Assembly: GCF_003856495.1 (NCBI RefSeq)
Contig: NZ_CP034118.1
Coordinates: 724,001 to 788,000, forward strand
Length of the DNA: 64,000 bases
Direction: 5' to 3'
Source: Staphylospora marina
Lineage (GTDB): Bacteria; Bacillota; Bacilli; Thermoactinomycetales; Thermoactinomycetaceae
Shown: positions 8,541 through 17,665 of the stretch, one piece after another
How positions within the stretch are numbered: the first letter of the stretch is position 1
Layout of the letters: each line of letters starts with the position of its first letter
Position numbers and translations under genes: made by a program
Notes under the pieces: generated by a model
Databases searched by the model: none
What the model was told of the DNA's origin: nothing
What the model saw: the letters and a program-made list of their open reading frames with translations, nothing else

Positions 8541-9098
8541 GTGGAGATGAAACAAGGCACACAAGCAACCGTCGAGGCCGGCCATCCTTTTCCCTCCGAC
8601 CCGGGCAAACACTCCCGGTGGATCGGTTTCGCCGTTGTGTTTTTCGTATTCGTGATGTCGGTCGGGCTGGCCGCGGTTTATCATATTTCCAGGATGGATG
8701 CCACGTTGCTGAATAAATGGACGGAATCTTCCGGGATCCGGATGGAAAACGAACTGGACCGGGAAGCCGTTGCTTTTTTGGAGCGTCGCAAGCTGCTGGA
8801 ACCGGGAGAACGGCTGATCACCTATTACGACCGGTGGTCGAACCGGAGTCGTGTCAGCATCTTGACGGACCGGCGTCTGATCTGGTGGGTGGAAGACCGG
8901 ATGCTCGAACTTCCCCTTTCGTCGGTCACGGAGGTCAAGCGGTACAAACGGGAGAACCGGGACGGAGAGATTGACGTGTTCGTGCTGGTGGCGCGTGACG
9001 GGCGGCGCATGAAGGTGGAGATGGAGGAAGGGCACGGGGCGGATGTGTTTGAGCGGGAACTGAATGATGCGATCCATGCAAAAGAAAGCGGCCACTGA
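8541..9098 (+). CDS. Membrane-anchored protein with PH-like domain, unknown function
   Basis: The chosen start is the GTG at 8541 with GAAAGGA nine bases upstream; an ATG at 8511 would add 10 residues but has no ribosome site. The 185-residue product has one membrane segment (about residues 28-48), a short helical linker, and a C-terminal domain of alternating beta-strands (ERLITYYDRWSNRS, VSILTDRRLIWW, EDRMLELPLSSVTEVKRY) that looks like a bacterial PH/GRAM-type domain. The stop codon lies inside the terminator hairpin. Specific role unknown. Confidence 0.65.
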   Translation: MEMKQGTQATVEAGHPFPSDPGKHSRWIGFAVVFFVFVMSVGLAAVYHISRMDATLLNKWTESSGIRMENELDREAVAFLERRKLLEPGERLITYYDRWSNRSRVSILTDRRLIWWVEDRMLELPLSSVTEVKRYKRENRDGEIDVFVLVARDGRRMKVEMEEGHGADVFERELNDAIHAKESGH

Positions 9099-9124
9099 CC
9101 AAGGCAGTCAGTGGCCGCTTTTTG
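9085..9124. terminator. Bidirectional terminator between convergent genes
   Basis: AAAGCGGCCACTGAC and GTCAGTGGCCGCTTT form a perfect 15-base-pair stem with a 7-base loop, with T-rich tails on both strands. It serves the PH-like gene and, from the other side, livF. Confidence 0.9.
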
Positions 9125-9829
9125 TCACGCGAGATATGCTTCTTTGACGGCTTCGTTGCCCAGGAGGGCGTCTGCGTTGTCTTCCATCACGATGTTTCCG
9201 GTTTGGATGATGTAGCCGCGATGGGCGATTTGCAGAGCCTGGAACGCGTTTTGCTCGACCAAAAGAATGGTCATGCCTTCTTTGTTCAGCTCCTGGATGA
9301 TTTCAAAAATCTGCTCGACAATGACCGGAGCCAGACCCATCGAAGGTTCGTCCAGCAGCAGGATTTTGGGCTGCATCATCAGTCCCCGTCCGATGGCCAG
9401 CATTTGCTGTTCACCACCGCTCATCGTTCCGCCTTTCTGGTGGAGGCGTTCCTTGACGCGGGGGAAGTAGCTGAACACCCGTTCCATCCGGCGCTCGATC
9501 TCTTTCTTGTCTTTCACCATGAATGCACCCATCTCCAGGTTTTCTTTCACGGTGAGACGCGGAAAGATCCGCCGGCCTTCCGGGACGTGCGCAACGCCGA
9601 GCGTGGCGATTTCGTGGGGAGGCAGCTTGGAAATGTCCTTGCCGTCAAACAGGATGTTCCCCGTCGTTTTCACCTGGCCGCAGATCGATTTGAGCGTGGT
9701 AGACTTGCCGGCACCGTTGGAGCCGATGAGCGTGACGATTTCCCCTTGTTCCACCCGGACGGAGATGTCGGCGAGAGCCCGGATCTGGCCGTAGTATGCG
9801 CTAACTTGTTTCAGTTCCAAGAGACTCAT
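9125..9829 (-). CDS. livF: Branched-chain amino acid ABC transporter ATPase LivF
   Basis: This is one of the two cytoplasmic ATPases of the high-affinity Leu/Ile/Val importer. The ATG at 9829 is chosen because AAAGGAG lies just upstream; a GTG at 9850 sits on the ribosome site itself. The 234-residue product has Walker A GSNGAGKST, the signature MSGGEQQMLAIGRGL, Walker B ILLLDEPSMGLAP, and the H-loop region replaced by LLVEQNA as in LivF proteins. It is the last gene of livJ-H-M-G-F, 28 bases after livG. Confidence 0.95.
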   Translation of the reverse strand: MSLLELKQVSAYYGQIRALADISVRVEQGEIVTLIGSNGAGKSTTLKSICGQVKTTGNILFDGKDISKLPPHEIATLGVAHVPEGRRIFPRLTVKENLEMGAFMVKDKKEIERRMERVFSYFPRVKERLHQKGGTMSGGEQQMLAIGRGLMMQPKILLLDEPSMGLAPVIVEQIFEIIQELNKEGMTILLVEQNAFQALQIAHRGYIIQTGNIVMEDNADALLGNEAVKEAYLA

Positions 9830-9857
9830 CGAGTCTGCAACTCCTTTCACTGGCTCG

Positions 9858-10628
9858 TCAGGATACGGCGTCCTTTCCGAGATATGCTTCGATCACGCGC
9901 GGGTTGTTCCGGATGTCTTCCGGACCGCCGGAAGCGATCTTTTGACCGTAGTCCAGAACCATGATGTCCTCGGAGATTTCCATGACCAATTTCATGTCGT
10001 GTTCGATCAGGATGATGGTCATGCCGTAATCGTCACGGATGCGGGAGATCAGTTCGGTCAGTTCCTTCGTTTCCCGCGGGTTCATCCCGGCCGCCGGCTC
10101 GTCCAGCAACAGGATTTGCGGCCGGGTGGCCAGGGCGCGGGCGATTTCCAGACGACGCTGGGCCCCGTACGGCAGGTTTTTGGCTTTCTGGTTGAGGTGT
10201 TCTTCCAGTCCGACGTACTTCAGCAGGCGATACGCTTCTTTGGAAGCGTGATTTTCTTCCTTTCTGACCCAGGGAAGATTGGCCAGGATGCTGAAGAAGT
10301 CAGCCTTCAGCTTGATGTGCATGCCGACCATCACGTTTTCCATAACGGTCATTTCTTTGAACAGACGGATGTTCTGGAACGTGCGGGCAATCCCGAGGGC
10401 GGTCACCTCATTGGGCTTTTTTCCCACGATCGAACTGTCGTTCAGGAGAATGTCACCGCCATCCGGTTCGTAAATGCCCGTGATCATGTTGAAGAATGTG
10501 GTTTTTCCTGCACCGTTCGGGCCGATCACCGAGGTGATGGAGTGTTTTTTCACTTCAAAATCCACTTTGTTCACGGCGGTCAGACCGCCGAACGTCTTGG
10601 TGAGACCGACTGTCTTGAGAATAGCCAC
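9858..10628 (-). CDS. livG: Branched-chain amino acid ABC transporter ATPase LivG
   Basis: The start is a GTG at 10628 with AAAGGAGG nine bases upstream. The 256-residue product carries Walker A GPNGAGKTTFFN, the LivG-type signature PYGAQRRLEIARAL, Walker B ILLLDEPAAGMNP and the H-loop ILIEHDMKLVMEI, typical of LivG rather than LivF. It pairs with LivF on the cytoplasmic face of LivH/LivM. The gap to livM is 26 bases, consistent with one transcript. Confidence 0.95.
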   Translation of the reverse strand: MAILKTVGLTKTFGGLTAVNKVDFEVKKHSITSVIGPNGAGKTTFFNMITGIYEPDGGDILLNDSSIVGKKPNEVTALGIARTFQNIRLFKEMTVMENVMVGMHIKLKADFFSILANLPWVRKEENHASKEAYRLLKYVGLEEHLNQKAKNLPYGAQRRLEIARALATRPQILLLDEPAAGMNPRETKELTELISRIRDDYGMTIILIEHDMKLVMEISEDIMVLDYGQKIASGGPEDIRNNPRVIEAYLGKDAVS

Positions 10629-10654
10629 AGGGAATTCCTCCTTTTGCCGAAATC

Positions 10655-11905
10655 TCAGGCAGAAGTCGGCCGCCCGGCTTGTGCGGCGTCTTCCGGTTCT
10701 TTGAGTTTGGCGGGATCAACGGAACGGTTTTTGGCCGGGATCAGTCCCTGCGGACGATATACCGCGATCAGCACCAGAACGATGCCGAAGAGCATTTTCT
10801 GCATTTTGGCCGGAGAGAGTGCGTCCGGAACGGCGAACATCGTGTTCAGCCAGCCGGTGAGCTCCGTCAGAATCTGCAGGTTCAGAATCGTGATGATCGA
10901 AGCTCCCAGGATGACGCCCGGCACGCTTCCCATGCCGCCCAAAATCACCATGACCAAGATGGTGATCGACTCCAGCAGCGTGAAGCTGGTCGGGTCGACG
11001 AATTGTTGCTTGGCGGCGAAGACGACGCCCATCAGTCCGGAGAAGGAAGCACCGATCGCGAACGCCCACAGTTTGGTGCGAACCAACGGAATTCCCATCG
11101 CCTGTGCGGCGATCTCATCTTCGCGCACCGCTTTCCAGGAACGGCCCAGCCGGGAGTGTTCCACGCGGCGGACGCCGAAAATCACCAGTCCCAGGATGGC
11201 CAGCACGATGAAATAGATTTGGTGCGAATAGGTGAATTGGTAGCCGAACAGTTCGGCCGGCTGGATGGAGGACAGCCCCATCGCGCCGTTGGTGATGTTG
11301 ACCGGCTTGTCCAGGTTGTTGAAGACAATCCGGATGATTTCCCCGAAGCCGAGGGTCACGATGGCCAGATAGTCTCCTTTCACGCGCAGAACGGGAATGC
11401 CGAGCAGCACTCCGAACACGGCGGCGAAGAATCCGCCGATCAGGATGAACAGCCAGAACCATTCACCGGACAGCGGGAAGGTGTCGGAAGAGAACAGATT
11501 CTGGGCATGCGGTGAAGCAAAGATGGCGTACGTGTAAGCACCGATAGCGAAAAACGCCACGAACCCGAGGTCGAGCAACCCCGCGAAACCGACGACGATG
11601 TTCAGTCCGAGAGCCATGGCGATGTAAATGCCGGTTTGGACGGCCACTTCCATGTAAGCCTGTTGCGACGGACTTCCCGATGTGGCCAGAGGAATGACGA
11701 CCACCAGGAGACCGAGAGCGATCAGCCATTTCACCCGATCGGAGAACGATGTGTAGTACAGGAGCAGGAGCGAAGCCAATAGCAGCAGGAACGATGTGAC
11801 CGATTTTTCCATGAAGTACACACCGGCTCCCGAGGTGATGACGAGCAAGGCCAAAATCCCGATCTGGAACATTTTGTTGGACGAGTATGACTTGAGCTTA
11901 TCCAT
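10655..11905 (-). CDS. livM: Branched-chain amino acid ABC transporter permease LivM
   Basis: The 416-residue polytopic membrane protein has about ten hydrophobic segments. The LivM core motif NIVVGFAGLLDLGFVAFFAI and the cytoplasmic EAA-like loop (WKAVREDEIAAQAMGI) are present. An N-terminal extension of about 90 residues with three membrane segments precedes the core, as in many Firmicute LivM proteins. The ribosome site (GTAGGTGAT) is weak and overlaps the end of livH ten bases upstream, so translational coupling is likely. Confidence 0.93.
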   Translation of the reverse strand: MDKLKSYSSNKMFQIGILALLVITSGAGVYFMEKSVTSFLLLLASLLLLYYTSFSDRVKWLIALGLLVVVIPLATSGSPSQQAYMEVAVQTGIYIAMALGLNIVVGFAGLLDLGFVAFFAIGAYTYAIFASPHAQNLFSSDTFPLSGEWFWLFILIGGFFAAVFGVLLGIPVLRVKGDYLAIVTLGFGEIIRIVFNNLDKPVNITNGAMGLSSIQPAELFGYQFTYSHQIYFIVLAILGLVIFGVRRVEHSRLGRSWKAVREDEIAAQAMGIPLVRTKLWAFAIGASFSGLMGVVFAAKQQFVDPTSFTLLESITILVMVILGGMGSVPGVILGASIITILNLQILTELTGWLNTMFAVPDALSPAKMQKMLFGIVLVLIAVYRPQGLIPAKNRSVDPAKLKEPEDAAQAGRPTSA

Positions 11906-11915
11906 TCCGTATCAC

Positions 11916-12899
11916 CTACACTTTCTCCTTGACCGCTTGTCCGAACAGGCCTTCGGGTTTGAACAGGAGCACCAGAATGAGGATCATGAATGCAAAAACG
12001 TCCTTGTATTCCGCGCCGAGTGCCCCGCCGGTCAGCACTTTCAGGTTGGAAGCCGCAAACACTTCCAGCATGCCGATGACCAGGCCCCCGAACATCGCGC
12101 CGCGGATGTTTCCGATTCCTCCGAGCACGGCGGCGGTGAAGGCCTTCAGTCCGAGAATGAATCCGATGAACGGATCGATCGTGGAGTATTGTTGGGCATA
12201 CAGCACACCGGTGGCTCCGCCGATCGAGGATCCGATGAAGAACGTGAGCGCGATCACTTTGTTCACGTTGATTGACATCAGTTGGGCGGTTTCGCGATCC
12301 TGTGCCACGGCGCGCATGGCAATGCCCCATTTGGTCTTGTTGACGAACAGATCGAGTCCGATCATGATCAGAATGGCCACGCCGATCACGATCAGGGAGT
12401 TGGCTTTGAAGCCGACATCATGAAACCCTCCCCAGAGGGACGAGAACGGAATCGTGATTTTTTCCACGTACAGGCTGGGACCGGTCACGATGTAGTTTCC
12501 GGTTTTGAGCTCGGCGATGAAGCGCACGATGTCCTGCAGCAGGAACGAGATCCCGATGGCGGAGATGAGCGGGATCAGTTTCGGGGCCGTCCGCAGAGGC
12601 CGGTAAGCCAGTCTTTCGATTCCGACTCCGAGGAGTCCGGTCAAAAGAGAAGAGATCAGAATGACGATCAACAACGAGAGCCACAGCGGCATCGCTCCCA
12701 GCAGTCCGGCGGTTTGGAAAGAAAGCAGTGCCGCCGTCCCGATGAACGCGCCGACCATGAAAATTTCCCCGTGTGCGAAGTTGATCAATTCAAGAATTCC
12801 GTAAACCATGGTATATCCCAATGCCACGACCGCATAGACCGCACCCAGGATCAGGCCGTCGATCAGGACTTGTGGCAGGGTGGACAAGACTTCCTGCAT
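11916..12899 (-). CDS. livH: Branched-chain amino acid ABC transporter permease LivH
   Basis: The ATG at 12899 has GGGAGGG seven bases upstream; the frame extends to 12932 without support. The 327-residue product is a LivH-type permease: GLILGAVYAVVALGYTMVYG at the start, NFAHGEIFMVGAF, RAVAQDRETAQLMSI in the cytoplasmic loop and about eight membrane segments. It forms the translocation pore with LivM. A hairpin in the 129-base gap before it may reduce expression relative to the binding protein. Confidence 0.94.
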   Translation of the reverse strand: MQEVLSTLPQVLIDGLILGAVYAVVALGYTMVYGILELINFAHGEIFMVGAFIGTAALLSFQTAGLLGAMPLWLSLLIVILISSLLTGLLGVGIERLAYRPLRTAPKLIPLISAIGISFLLQDIVRFIAELKTGNYIVTGPSLYVEKITIPFSSLWGGFHDVGFKANSLIVIGVAILIMIGLDLFVNKTKWGIAMRAVAQDRETAQLMSINVNKVIALTFFIGSSIGGATGVLYAQQYSTIDPFIGFILGLKAFTAAVLGGIGNIRGAMFGGLVIGMLEVFAASNLKVLTGGALGAEYKDVFAFMILILVLLFKPEGLFGQAVKEKV

Positions 12900-12976
12900 G
12901 TCGTTTCCCTCCCGGTTGGATGAAAAATGCAATGGCGATGTGTATCATGAGTTGGTGCATGGATTCAAGAAGAAGG

Positions 12977-13011
12977 AAAGAGGTGGCAGAGTGTGAGTCC
13001 GTCACCTCTTT
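12977..13011 (-). terminator. Possible partial terminator between livJ and livH
   Basis: AAAGAGGTG and CACCTCTTT pair around a 17-base loop. On the minus strand CCTTCTTCTTG follows, a weak tail suiting attenuation that leaves more binding protein than transporter. Confidence 0.5.
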
Positions 13012-13028
13012 TCCCCGTCAAGATCGGA

Positions 13029-14204
13029 TCAGTTTTTGCTCTTTTCGCCCACCAACGTACCGGGATAGGCTTGATTGTCGAATTTGAAGATGAACACTTT
13101 GGCGTATTTGTTGTCGCCTTTTTCGTCAAAGGCCACTTTGGTTGCGACGCCTTCATAGTCCTGGATGGCGCGAACGGCGTTCATCACTTGCTCGCGGGTC
13201 GGCTTTTTGTTGCCGTTTTGTTTGATGGCATCTTCCAGACCTTTCAGCAGGACGCCCATGGCATCATAACCGTAGAAGGAGAAAGATTCCGGTTTTTTGC
13301 CGAATTTCTTCTCGTAAGCGTCGGCCCATTCTTTCCCTTTCGGGGATTTGGACACGTCAGCCGCGACGGAGGTGTAGAAGGTGTTTTTGATCGAGTCGCC
13401 GGCGATCTGAACGATGGTGGAGGAGTCAAGACCGTCGCCACCCATGATCGGAATGTTCAGACCTTTTTCGCGGGCTTGCTTGACCAGGATCCCACCTTCC
13501 GCGTACAGACCACCGAAGTAGACCAGGTCGGGTTTCTTGGCGGCCACTTGGTTCAGCACTCCGTTGAAGTCCTTCTCACCGATGGTGATGCCTTCATATC
13601 CGACGATGTTGGCACCCATCTTTTCGGCGGCCGACTTGAAGTTATCGGCAAGACCTTGGCCGTATGCGGTTTTGTCCTGGATGACGAAGATGTTTTTCGC
13701 TTTCAGGTCGTTGAGGGCATATGCCGCGGCTGCCGGCCCCTGGAAGTCGTCGCGTGCGCAGATCCGGTTGACCGACTTCATGCCGCGCTCCGTGATCTCA
13801 ATCGCGGTATTGGCCGGAGAGACCATGGCCAGTTTGAACTTCTCGTAGACGACCGAGGACGGAATGGCCACGCCGGAGTTCAGGTGACCGACAACGCCCA
13901 GGACGGATTGGTCAGCGCCGATTTGTTGGGCGTTGGCCACGCCTTTTTTCGGGTCGCCTTGGTCATCCATCGGCAACAGTTCGATGTTGAAGCCCATTTG
14001 TTTGAATTTTTCCTTATTTTCTTCCAAAGCCATTTGTGCTCCGAGTTTGATCGCCTCACCGAGTGTCGCGCTGTTGCCGGACAACGGGGATTGCGTGGCG
14101 ATCTTGATCGTTTCCTCTTTTGCGGTTTGACCGCCGCCTCCGCATCCGATGGCTGTTGCTGAAAGGAGAGCGATGACGGAGAACATGGACAAGACTTTCT
14201 TCAT
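13029..14204 (-). CDS. livJ: Branched-chain amino acid-binding lipoprotein
   Basis: The 391-residue product has a lipoprotein signal peptide with lipobox TAIGC (Cys21) and a Gly-rich start of the mature protein. It continues as a type I periplasmic-binding fold (ETIKIATQSPLSGNSATLG, VVGHLNSGVAIPSS, YGQGLADNFK) typical of LivJ/LivK. It would capture amino acids outside the cell and deliver them to LivHM. ATG 14204 follows AAGGGGGT. It is first in the operon, with a promoter about 80 bases upstream. Ligand specificity (Leu, Ile, Val or others) is not determined. Confidence 0.92.
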   Translation of the reverse strand: MKKVLSMFSVIALLSATAIGCGGGGQTAKEETIKIATQSPLSGNSATLGEAIKLGAQMALEENKEKFKQMGFNIELLPMDDQGDPKKGVANAQQIGADQSVLGVVGHLNSGVAIPSSVVYEKFKLAMVSPANTAIEITERGMKSVNRICARDDFQGPAAAAYALNDLKAKNIFVIQDKTAYGQGLADNFKSAAEKMGANIVGYEGITIGEKDFNGVLNQVAAKKPDLVYFGGLYAEGGILVKQAREKGLNIPIMGGDGLDSSTIVQIAGDSIKNTFYTSVAADVSKSPKGKEWADAYEKKFGKKPESFSFYGYDAMGVLLKGLEDAIKQNGNKKPTREQVMNAVRAIQDYEGVATKVAFDEKGDNKYAKVFIFKFDNQAYPGTLVGEKSKN

Positions 14205-14286
14205 GTGTGTACCCCCTTGAGACGCAATCGTTGGAAACTTGCAAATATATTTTACACTTTGCCTAGAAAAAATCCTCTATTATTTT

Positions 14287-14315
14287 AGTATAGAGTAAAA
14301 ATAACATTATTACAA
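14287..14315 (-). promoter_or_regulatory. SigA-type promoter of livJ
   Basis: On the minus strand TTGTAA and TATACT are separated by 17 bases, about 80 bases before the livJ start. Confidence 0.6.
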
Positions 14316-14377
14316 CAATTCAAAATAAATATATCCATCGCCTCCTTTCAATTGCTTTTTCAGCAAAAAGTTTAGCT

Positions 14378-14480
14378 CGGCGAAATAAGCCGGGTCCTCC
14401 GACCTGCGAAATTTGCGGTTCCTGTTTTTTCATTCTTGCAAAAAAGTGGATGCAAGAAGCTGAGGAACAACGCCGGTCGG
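14378..14480. promoter_or_regulatory. Nested stem structure, possible structured RNA
   Basis: Three inverted repeats are nested: CCGACC (14399) with GGTCGG (14475), GTTCCT (14418) with AGGAAC (14463), and TTCTTGCA (14433) with TGCAAGAA (14451). A further CGGC/GCCG hairpin lies at 14378-14392. The symmetric internal loops suggest a folded RNA or regulator site. Strand and class unknown. Confidence 0.4.
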
Positions 14481-14674
14481 CATCAAATTCGGGAAAAGAA
14501 ATATTATTTTTCATATTGTTACAGTTAATATAACAGGAGTTGAAAGAAGATTCTAATAGAAAATTTTCCCTTTATACGAATTCTTCTTTCTTATCATGTC
14601 TTTTTTCGTGTTAAACTGGTATTGAATTCGTAACTTTGCTTGTTACGCAACAGTATCAAACGGGAGGGAGCCAC

Positions 14675-15520
14675 ATGAATTCTTCACATACGCGCGGCGA
14701 ATTGCCTGAGAAAGGGATTTACACCGATTTTTTGAACCGGATGACTTACGGAGAATATCTGGGGCTTGACTCTCTGTTGTCCAGCCAACATCCATTGTCC
14801 GGCCATCATGACGAAATGTTGTTCATTATCATACATCAGACTTCCGAGCTGTGGATGAAATTGATCATTCACGAGTTGAAGGCGGCGATGGATTGCATCC
14901 ACCGTGGCGAATTGTCGATGTCGTTCAAAATGCTGGCCAGGGTGTCCCGGATCCAGGAACAGATCATCCGATCCTGGGACGTGTTGTCCACGTTGACACC
15001 GGCGGAATACATGGAGTTCCGCGACAAGTTGGGACAAGCTTCCGGATTCCAATCGTGGCAGTACCGGATGATCGAGTTTTATCTCGGCAACAAGAGTCAT
15101 CACATCATGGAGATTTACAAGAAGGATCCGGAACTGCTCGAAAAAATCAGGGAAGCGTTGGAGTCCCCCAGCCTGTATGACATCTCCATCCAGCAGCTGG
15201 CGAAAGCGGGTCTTCCGGTCGATCCGGGCGTGTTGGACCGTGATTGGACCCAGCCCTATCAGCCGCATCCGTCCGTGGAGGAAGCCTGGATGACCGTTTA
15301 CAAAAACGTGGACAAGTATTGGGACTTGTACCAGTTGGCCGAAAAATTGATCGATCTGGAGGACTGGCTCCAGCAATGGCGGTTCCGTCATCTCAAAACC
15401 GTCGAGCGGGTCATCGGATTCAAACGGGGAACGGGCGGATCTTCCGGGGTTCCGTATTTGAAGGGCGTGCTGGATCAACGGTTTTTCCCGGAGCTTTGGG
15501 ATCTGCGCACCCGGCTTTGA
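14675..15520 (+). CDS. kynA: Tryptophan 2,3-dioxygenase
   Basis: This heme enzyme opens the indole ring of L-tryptophan with O2 to give N-formylkynurenine. ATG 14675 is preceded by GGGAGGGAG. The 281-residue product matches the bacterial family length. The distal His54 lies in [18 protein letters not shown] and the proximal heme ligand His239 in [17 protein letters not shown], followed by the conserved [11 protein letters not shown] loop. It is the first gene of a kynA-kynU-kynB cluster, all plus strand. No 3-hydroxylase gene is nearby, so the route probably ends at anthranilate. Confidence 0.96.
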   Translation: MNSSHTRGELPEKGIYTDFLNRMTYGEYLGLDSLLSSQHPLSGHHDEMLFIIIHQTSELWMKLIIHELKAAMDCIHRGELSMSFKMLARVSRIQEQIIRSWDVLSTLTPAEYMEFRDKLGQASGFQSWQYRMIEFYLGNKSHHIMEIYKKDPELLEKIREALESPSLYDISIQQLAKAGLPVDPGVLDRDWTQPYQPHPSVEEAWMTVYKNVDKYWDLYQLAEKLIDLEDWLQQWRFRHLKTVERVIGFKRGTGGSSGVPYLKGVLDQRFFPELWDLRTRL

Positions 15521-15592
15521 GAAGAGTGGAAGAATCTTCGGGCCCCGCGGCTTGAAAGCGATTTCAAGGCAAGAGGGAACATTTGCTCCGAA

Positions 15593-15622
15593 GCGCGTCG
15601 GTGCGAATATGCGCCGGCGCGC
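15593..15622 (+). promoter_or_regulatory. Strong GC hairpin between kynA and kynU
   Basis: GCGCGTCGGTGC pairs with GCGCCGGCGCGC (12 pairs, two G-U) around a 6-base loop. No T-run follows, so it may stabilise or process the transcript rather than end it. Confidence 0.4.
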
Positions 15623-15712
15623 GATGAGACAGGATCATCGTGTTTTCCATGAGTGTATCCCGAAGCAACCCCGAAGTATGCGTCCGGGATGGAGAGGAAT
15701 GGAGGGAACAAA

Positions 15713-16981
15713 ATGAGATCAGAGGAAAAGGCGCGTTTGCTGGACGAACGGGATCCGCTCGCTTCATTCAAAAGCGAATTTTATCTCAAAGAAGGGGTCA
15801 TCTATCTGGACGGCAATTCCCTGGGACTTCTTTCCCGCAGAGCGGAACGGTCCGTGCTGAAGTTGCTGGAGTCATGGAAAGAACTCGGCATCGACGGTTG
15901 GACCGAGGGAGAGCATCCCTGGTTTTGGTTGTCGGAACGCCTGGGCGCGAAAATGGCTCCCTTGGTCGGAGCCCTTGAGCATGAAGTGGTGGTGACCGGT
16001 TCCACCACCGTGAACTTGCACCAGCTGGTATCCACGTTTTACAAGCCGGAGGGCAGGAAAACCAAAATCCTTGCTGACGAGTTGAATTTTCCGTCCGACA
16101 TCTACGCTCTCAAAAGCCAGTTGGAACTTCGGGGGCTTGATCCCGAAGAACATTTGATCCGGGTGAAGAGCCGGGACGGTCGCTGTTTGGATGAAGGGGA
16201 CATCATCGCGCACATGACCGACGAGGTGGCGCTGATGCTTCTTCCGACGGTGTTGTACCGGAGCGGGCAGATCCTGGACGTGGAAAGACTCACCCGGGAG
16301 GCCCGGGCCCGCGGCATTGTGGCCGGCTGGGATGCCTGCCATTCGGCCGGAGCCGTCCCGCATCGGTTCCATGATTGGGACGTGGATTTCGCCTTCTGGT
16401 GCACGTACAAATACCTGAACAGCGGTCCGGGAGGGGTGGCGGCGCTGTTTGTTCACGAACGCCACCACGGAAAATCGCCGGGACTGGCCGGGTGGTTCGG
16501 ATCGGACAAGCAGAAACAATTCGACATGAGCCATGATTTCACGCCGGCCAAGGAAGCGGGAGCCTGGCAGATCGGCACCCCGCATGTTCTGTCGACGGCT
16601 TCGCTCATCGGCTCCCTGGAAATCTTTCATGAAGCGGGCATCGACCGGATCCGGGAGAAATCCCTTCAGTTGACGGACTGGATGATGGAACTCGTGGAAA
16701 CCGAGCTTGCGGGATACGGGTTTGACATCGGCACCCCGACGGAGGAAAATCGCAGGGGCGGACACGTGGCGCTGGAACATCCGGAAGCCGCCCGCATCTG
16801 CAAAGCACTGAAGGCGGACGGGGTGATTCCCGATTTCCGGGCCCCCAACGTGATCCGATTGGCTCCCGTCGCCCTTTACACCTCGTTCGGCGACGTTCTG
16901 GAAGCGATTCGCCGTCTGAAGGCCATCATGGATGAGAAGAAATATGAGCAATATGAAAACGAGAGGGGGGTGGTGGCCTGA
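15713..16981 (+). CDS. kynU: Kynureninase
   Basis: This PLP enzyme cleaves kynurenine to anthranilate and alanine. ATG 15713 has GGAGGG six bases upstream; the longer frame from 15653 lacks a site. The 422-residue product is the usual length. It shows [16 protein letters not shown] near the N-terminus, [18 protein letters not shown], and the PLP lysine (about Lys233) in [16 protein letters not shown]-terminal small domain reads [19 protein letters not shown]. The stop codon overlaps the start of kynB by one base (TGATG), so the two are coupled. Confidence 0.96.
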   Translation: MRSEEKARLLDERDPLASFKSEFYLKEGVIYLDGNSLGLLSRRAERSVLKLLESWKELGIDGWTEGEHPWFWLSERLGAKMAPLVGALEHEVVVTGSTTVNLHQLVSTFYKPEGRKTKILADELNFPSDIYALKSQLELRGLDPEEHLIRVKSRDGRCLDEGDIIAHMTDEVALMLLPTVLYRSGQILDVERLTREARARGIVAGWDACHSAGAVPHRFHDWDVDFAFWCTYKYLNSGPGGVAALFVHERHHGKSPGLAGWFGSDKQKQFDMSHDFTPAKEAGAWQIGTPHVLSTASLIGSLEIFHEAGIDRIREKSLQLTDWMMELVETELAGYGFDIGTPTEENRRGGHVALEHPEAARICKALKADGVIPDFRAPNVIRLAPVALYTSFGDVLEAIRRLKAIMDEKKYEQYENERGVVA

Positions 16982-17601
16982 TGGCATGGATCGACATTAC
17001 CCGGCCGTTGCATGCCGGCATGCCCGTCTGGCCGGGGGATACCCCGTTTTCGTTCGAGCTTTCCTGGACCAAAGAGCAAAGCGGGTCGGTCAACGTCGGG
17101 CGGTGGGTGATGAGCTCGCATACCGGCACGCATGTGGATGCGCCGTTTCACTTTGACGAGGCCGGAAAGAAAATGCACGAGGTGGATCTGTCCCTGTATG
17201 CCGGTCCGGCGCTGGTTGTCCGTCTGCCGGAGCGCGGCAGCATCGGAGCTTCGGATCTGGAGGGGAAAGTGCCGGACGGAACCGAACGGCTTCTGATCCG
17301 CACCGATTCCTGGAAGGATCCTTCCGTCTTTCCGGAAACGTTCACCTTCATTCGGCCGGATGCCGCTCCGTTTCTGGCGAAAAAAGGGGTTCGTCTTTTG
17401 GGGTTGGATGTGCCGTCCGTCGATCCGGTGGACAGCAAAAGCCTGGATGCCCATCACAGCCTGCACCGGTTTGGCATCCATTTGCTGGAGTCGACGGATC
17501 TGTCCCGGGTGGAGGAAGGAGAATATGAATTGTTCGCTTTCCCGCTCCGTGTGGAAGGCGGGGACGGCAGCCCGGTCCGGGCGGTGCTCAGAAAGAAATG
17601 A
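16981..17601 (+). CDS. kynB: Arylformamidase (kynurenine formamidase)
   Basis: The enzyme hydrolyses N-formylkynurenine to kynurenine and formate. The 206-residue product belongs to the metal-dependent cyclase/KynB family. Ligands His47, His51 and Asp53 are in SSHTGTHVDAPFHF, the conserved WPGDTPF is near residue 17, and a late His pair lies in LDAHHSLHRFGIHLLE. It is translated by overlap with kynU. The three genes convert tryptophan to anthranilate plus alanine and formate. Confidence 0.95.
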   Translation: MAWIDITRPLHAGMPVWPGDTPFSFELSWTKEQSGSVNVGRWVMSSHTGTHVDAPFHFDEAGKKMHEVDLSLYAGPALVVRLPERGSIGASDLEGKVPDGTERLLIRTDSWKDPSVFPETFTFIRPDAAPFLAKKGVRLLGLDVPSVDPVDSKSLDAHHSLHRFGIHLLESTDLSRVEEGEYELFAFPLRVEGGDGSPVRAVLRKK

Positions 17602-17613
17602 AGACAAAGCCTT

Positions 17614-17647
17614 GATCCCGGTCTCATGTGAGACCGGGATCTTTCGT
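17614..17647 (+). terminator. Terminator of the kyn cluster
   Basis: GATCCCGGTCTCA and TGAGACCGGGATC form a 13-base-pair stem with a very short loop, followed by TTTCGTTTG. It lies between convergent genes and may act both ways. Confidence 0.8.
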
Positions 17648-17665
17648 TTGAGAAGAAGCGGAATG

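Larger units (their letters stand above)
14205..14674. other. Divergent intergenic region between livJ and kynA
   Basis: The region is AT-rich apart from a GC-richer, highly self-complementary island at 14378-14480. It carries the livJ promoter. The kynA promoter must be here, but no convincing -35/-10 pair was found. A 64-codon minus frame across it is not supported. Confidence 0.6.

Noticed and set aside
14330-14510. Cyclic di-AMP (ydaO/yuaA) riboswitch on the minus strand
   Set aside because: Short stretches such as GGAGGACCC and CGCCGAG recall the motif, but the order of conserved blocks is wrong and the GGGGTGAATC block is missing.
14320-14514. 64-codon minus-strand frame over the nested-stem element
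   Set aside because: No ribosome site at a suitable distance, composition driven by the inverted repeats, and the reading contains no recognisable domain.
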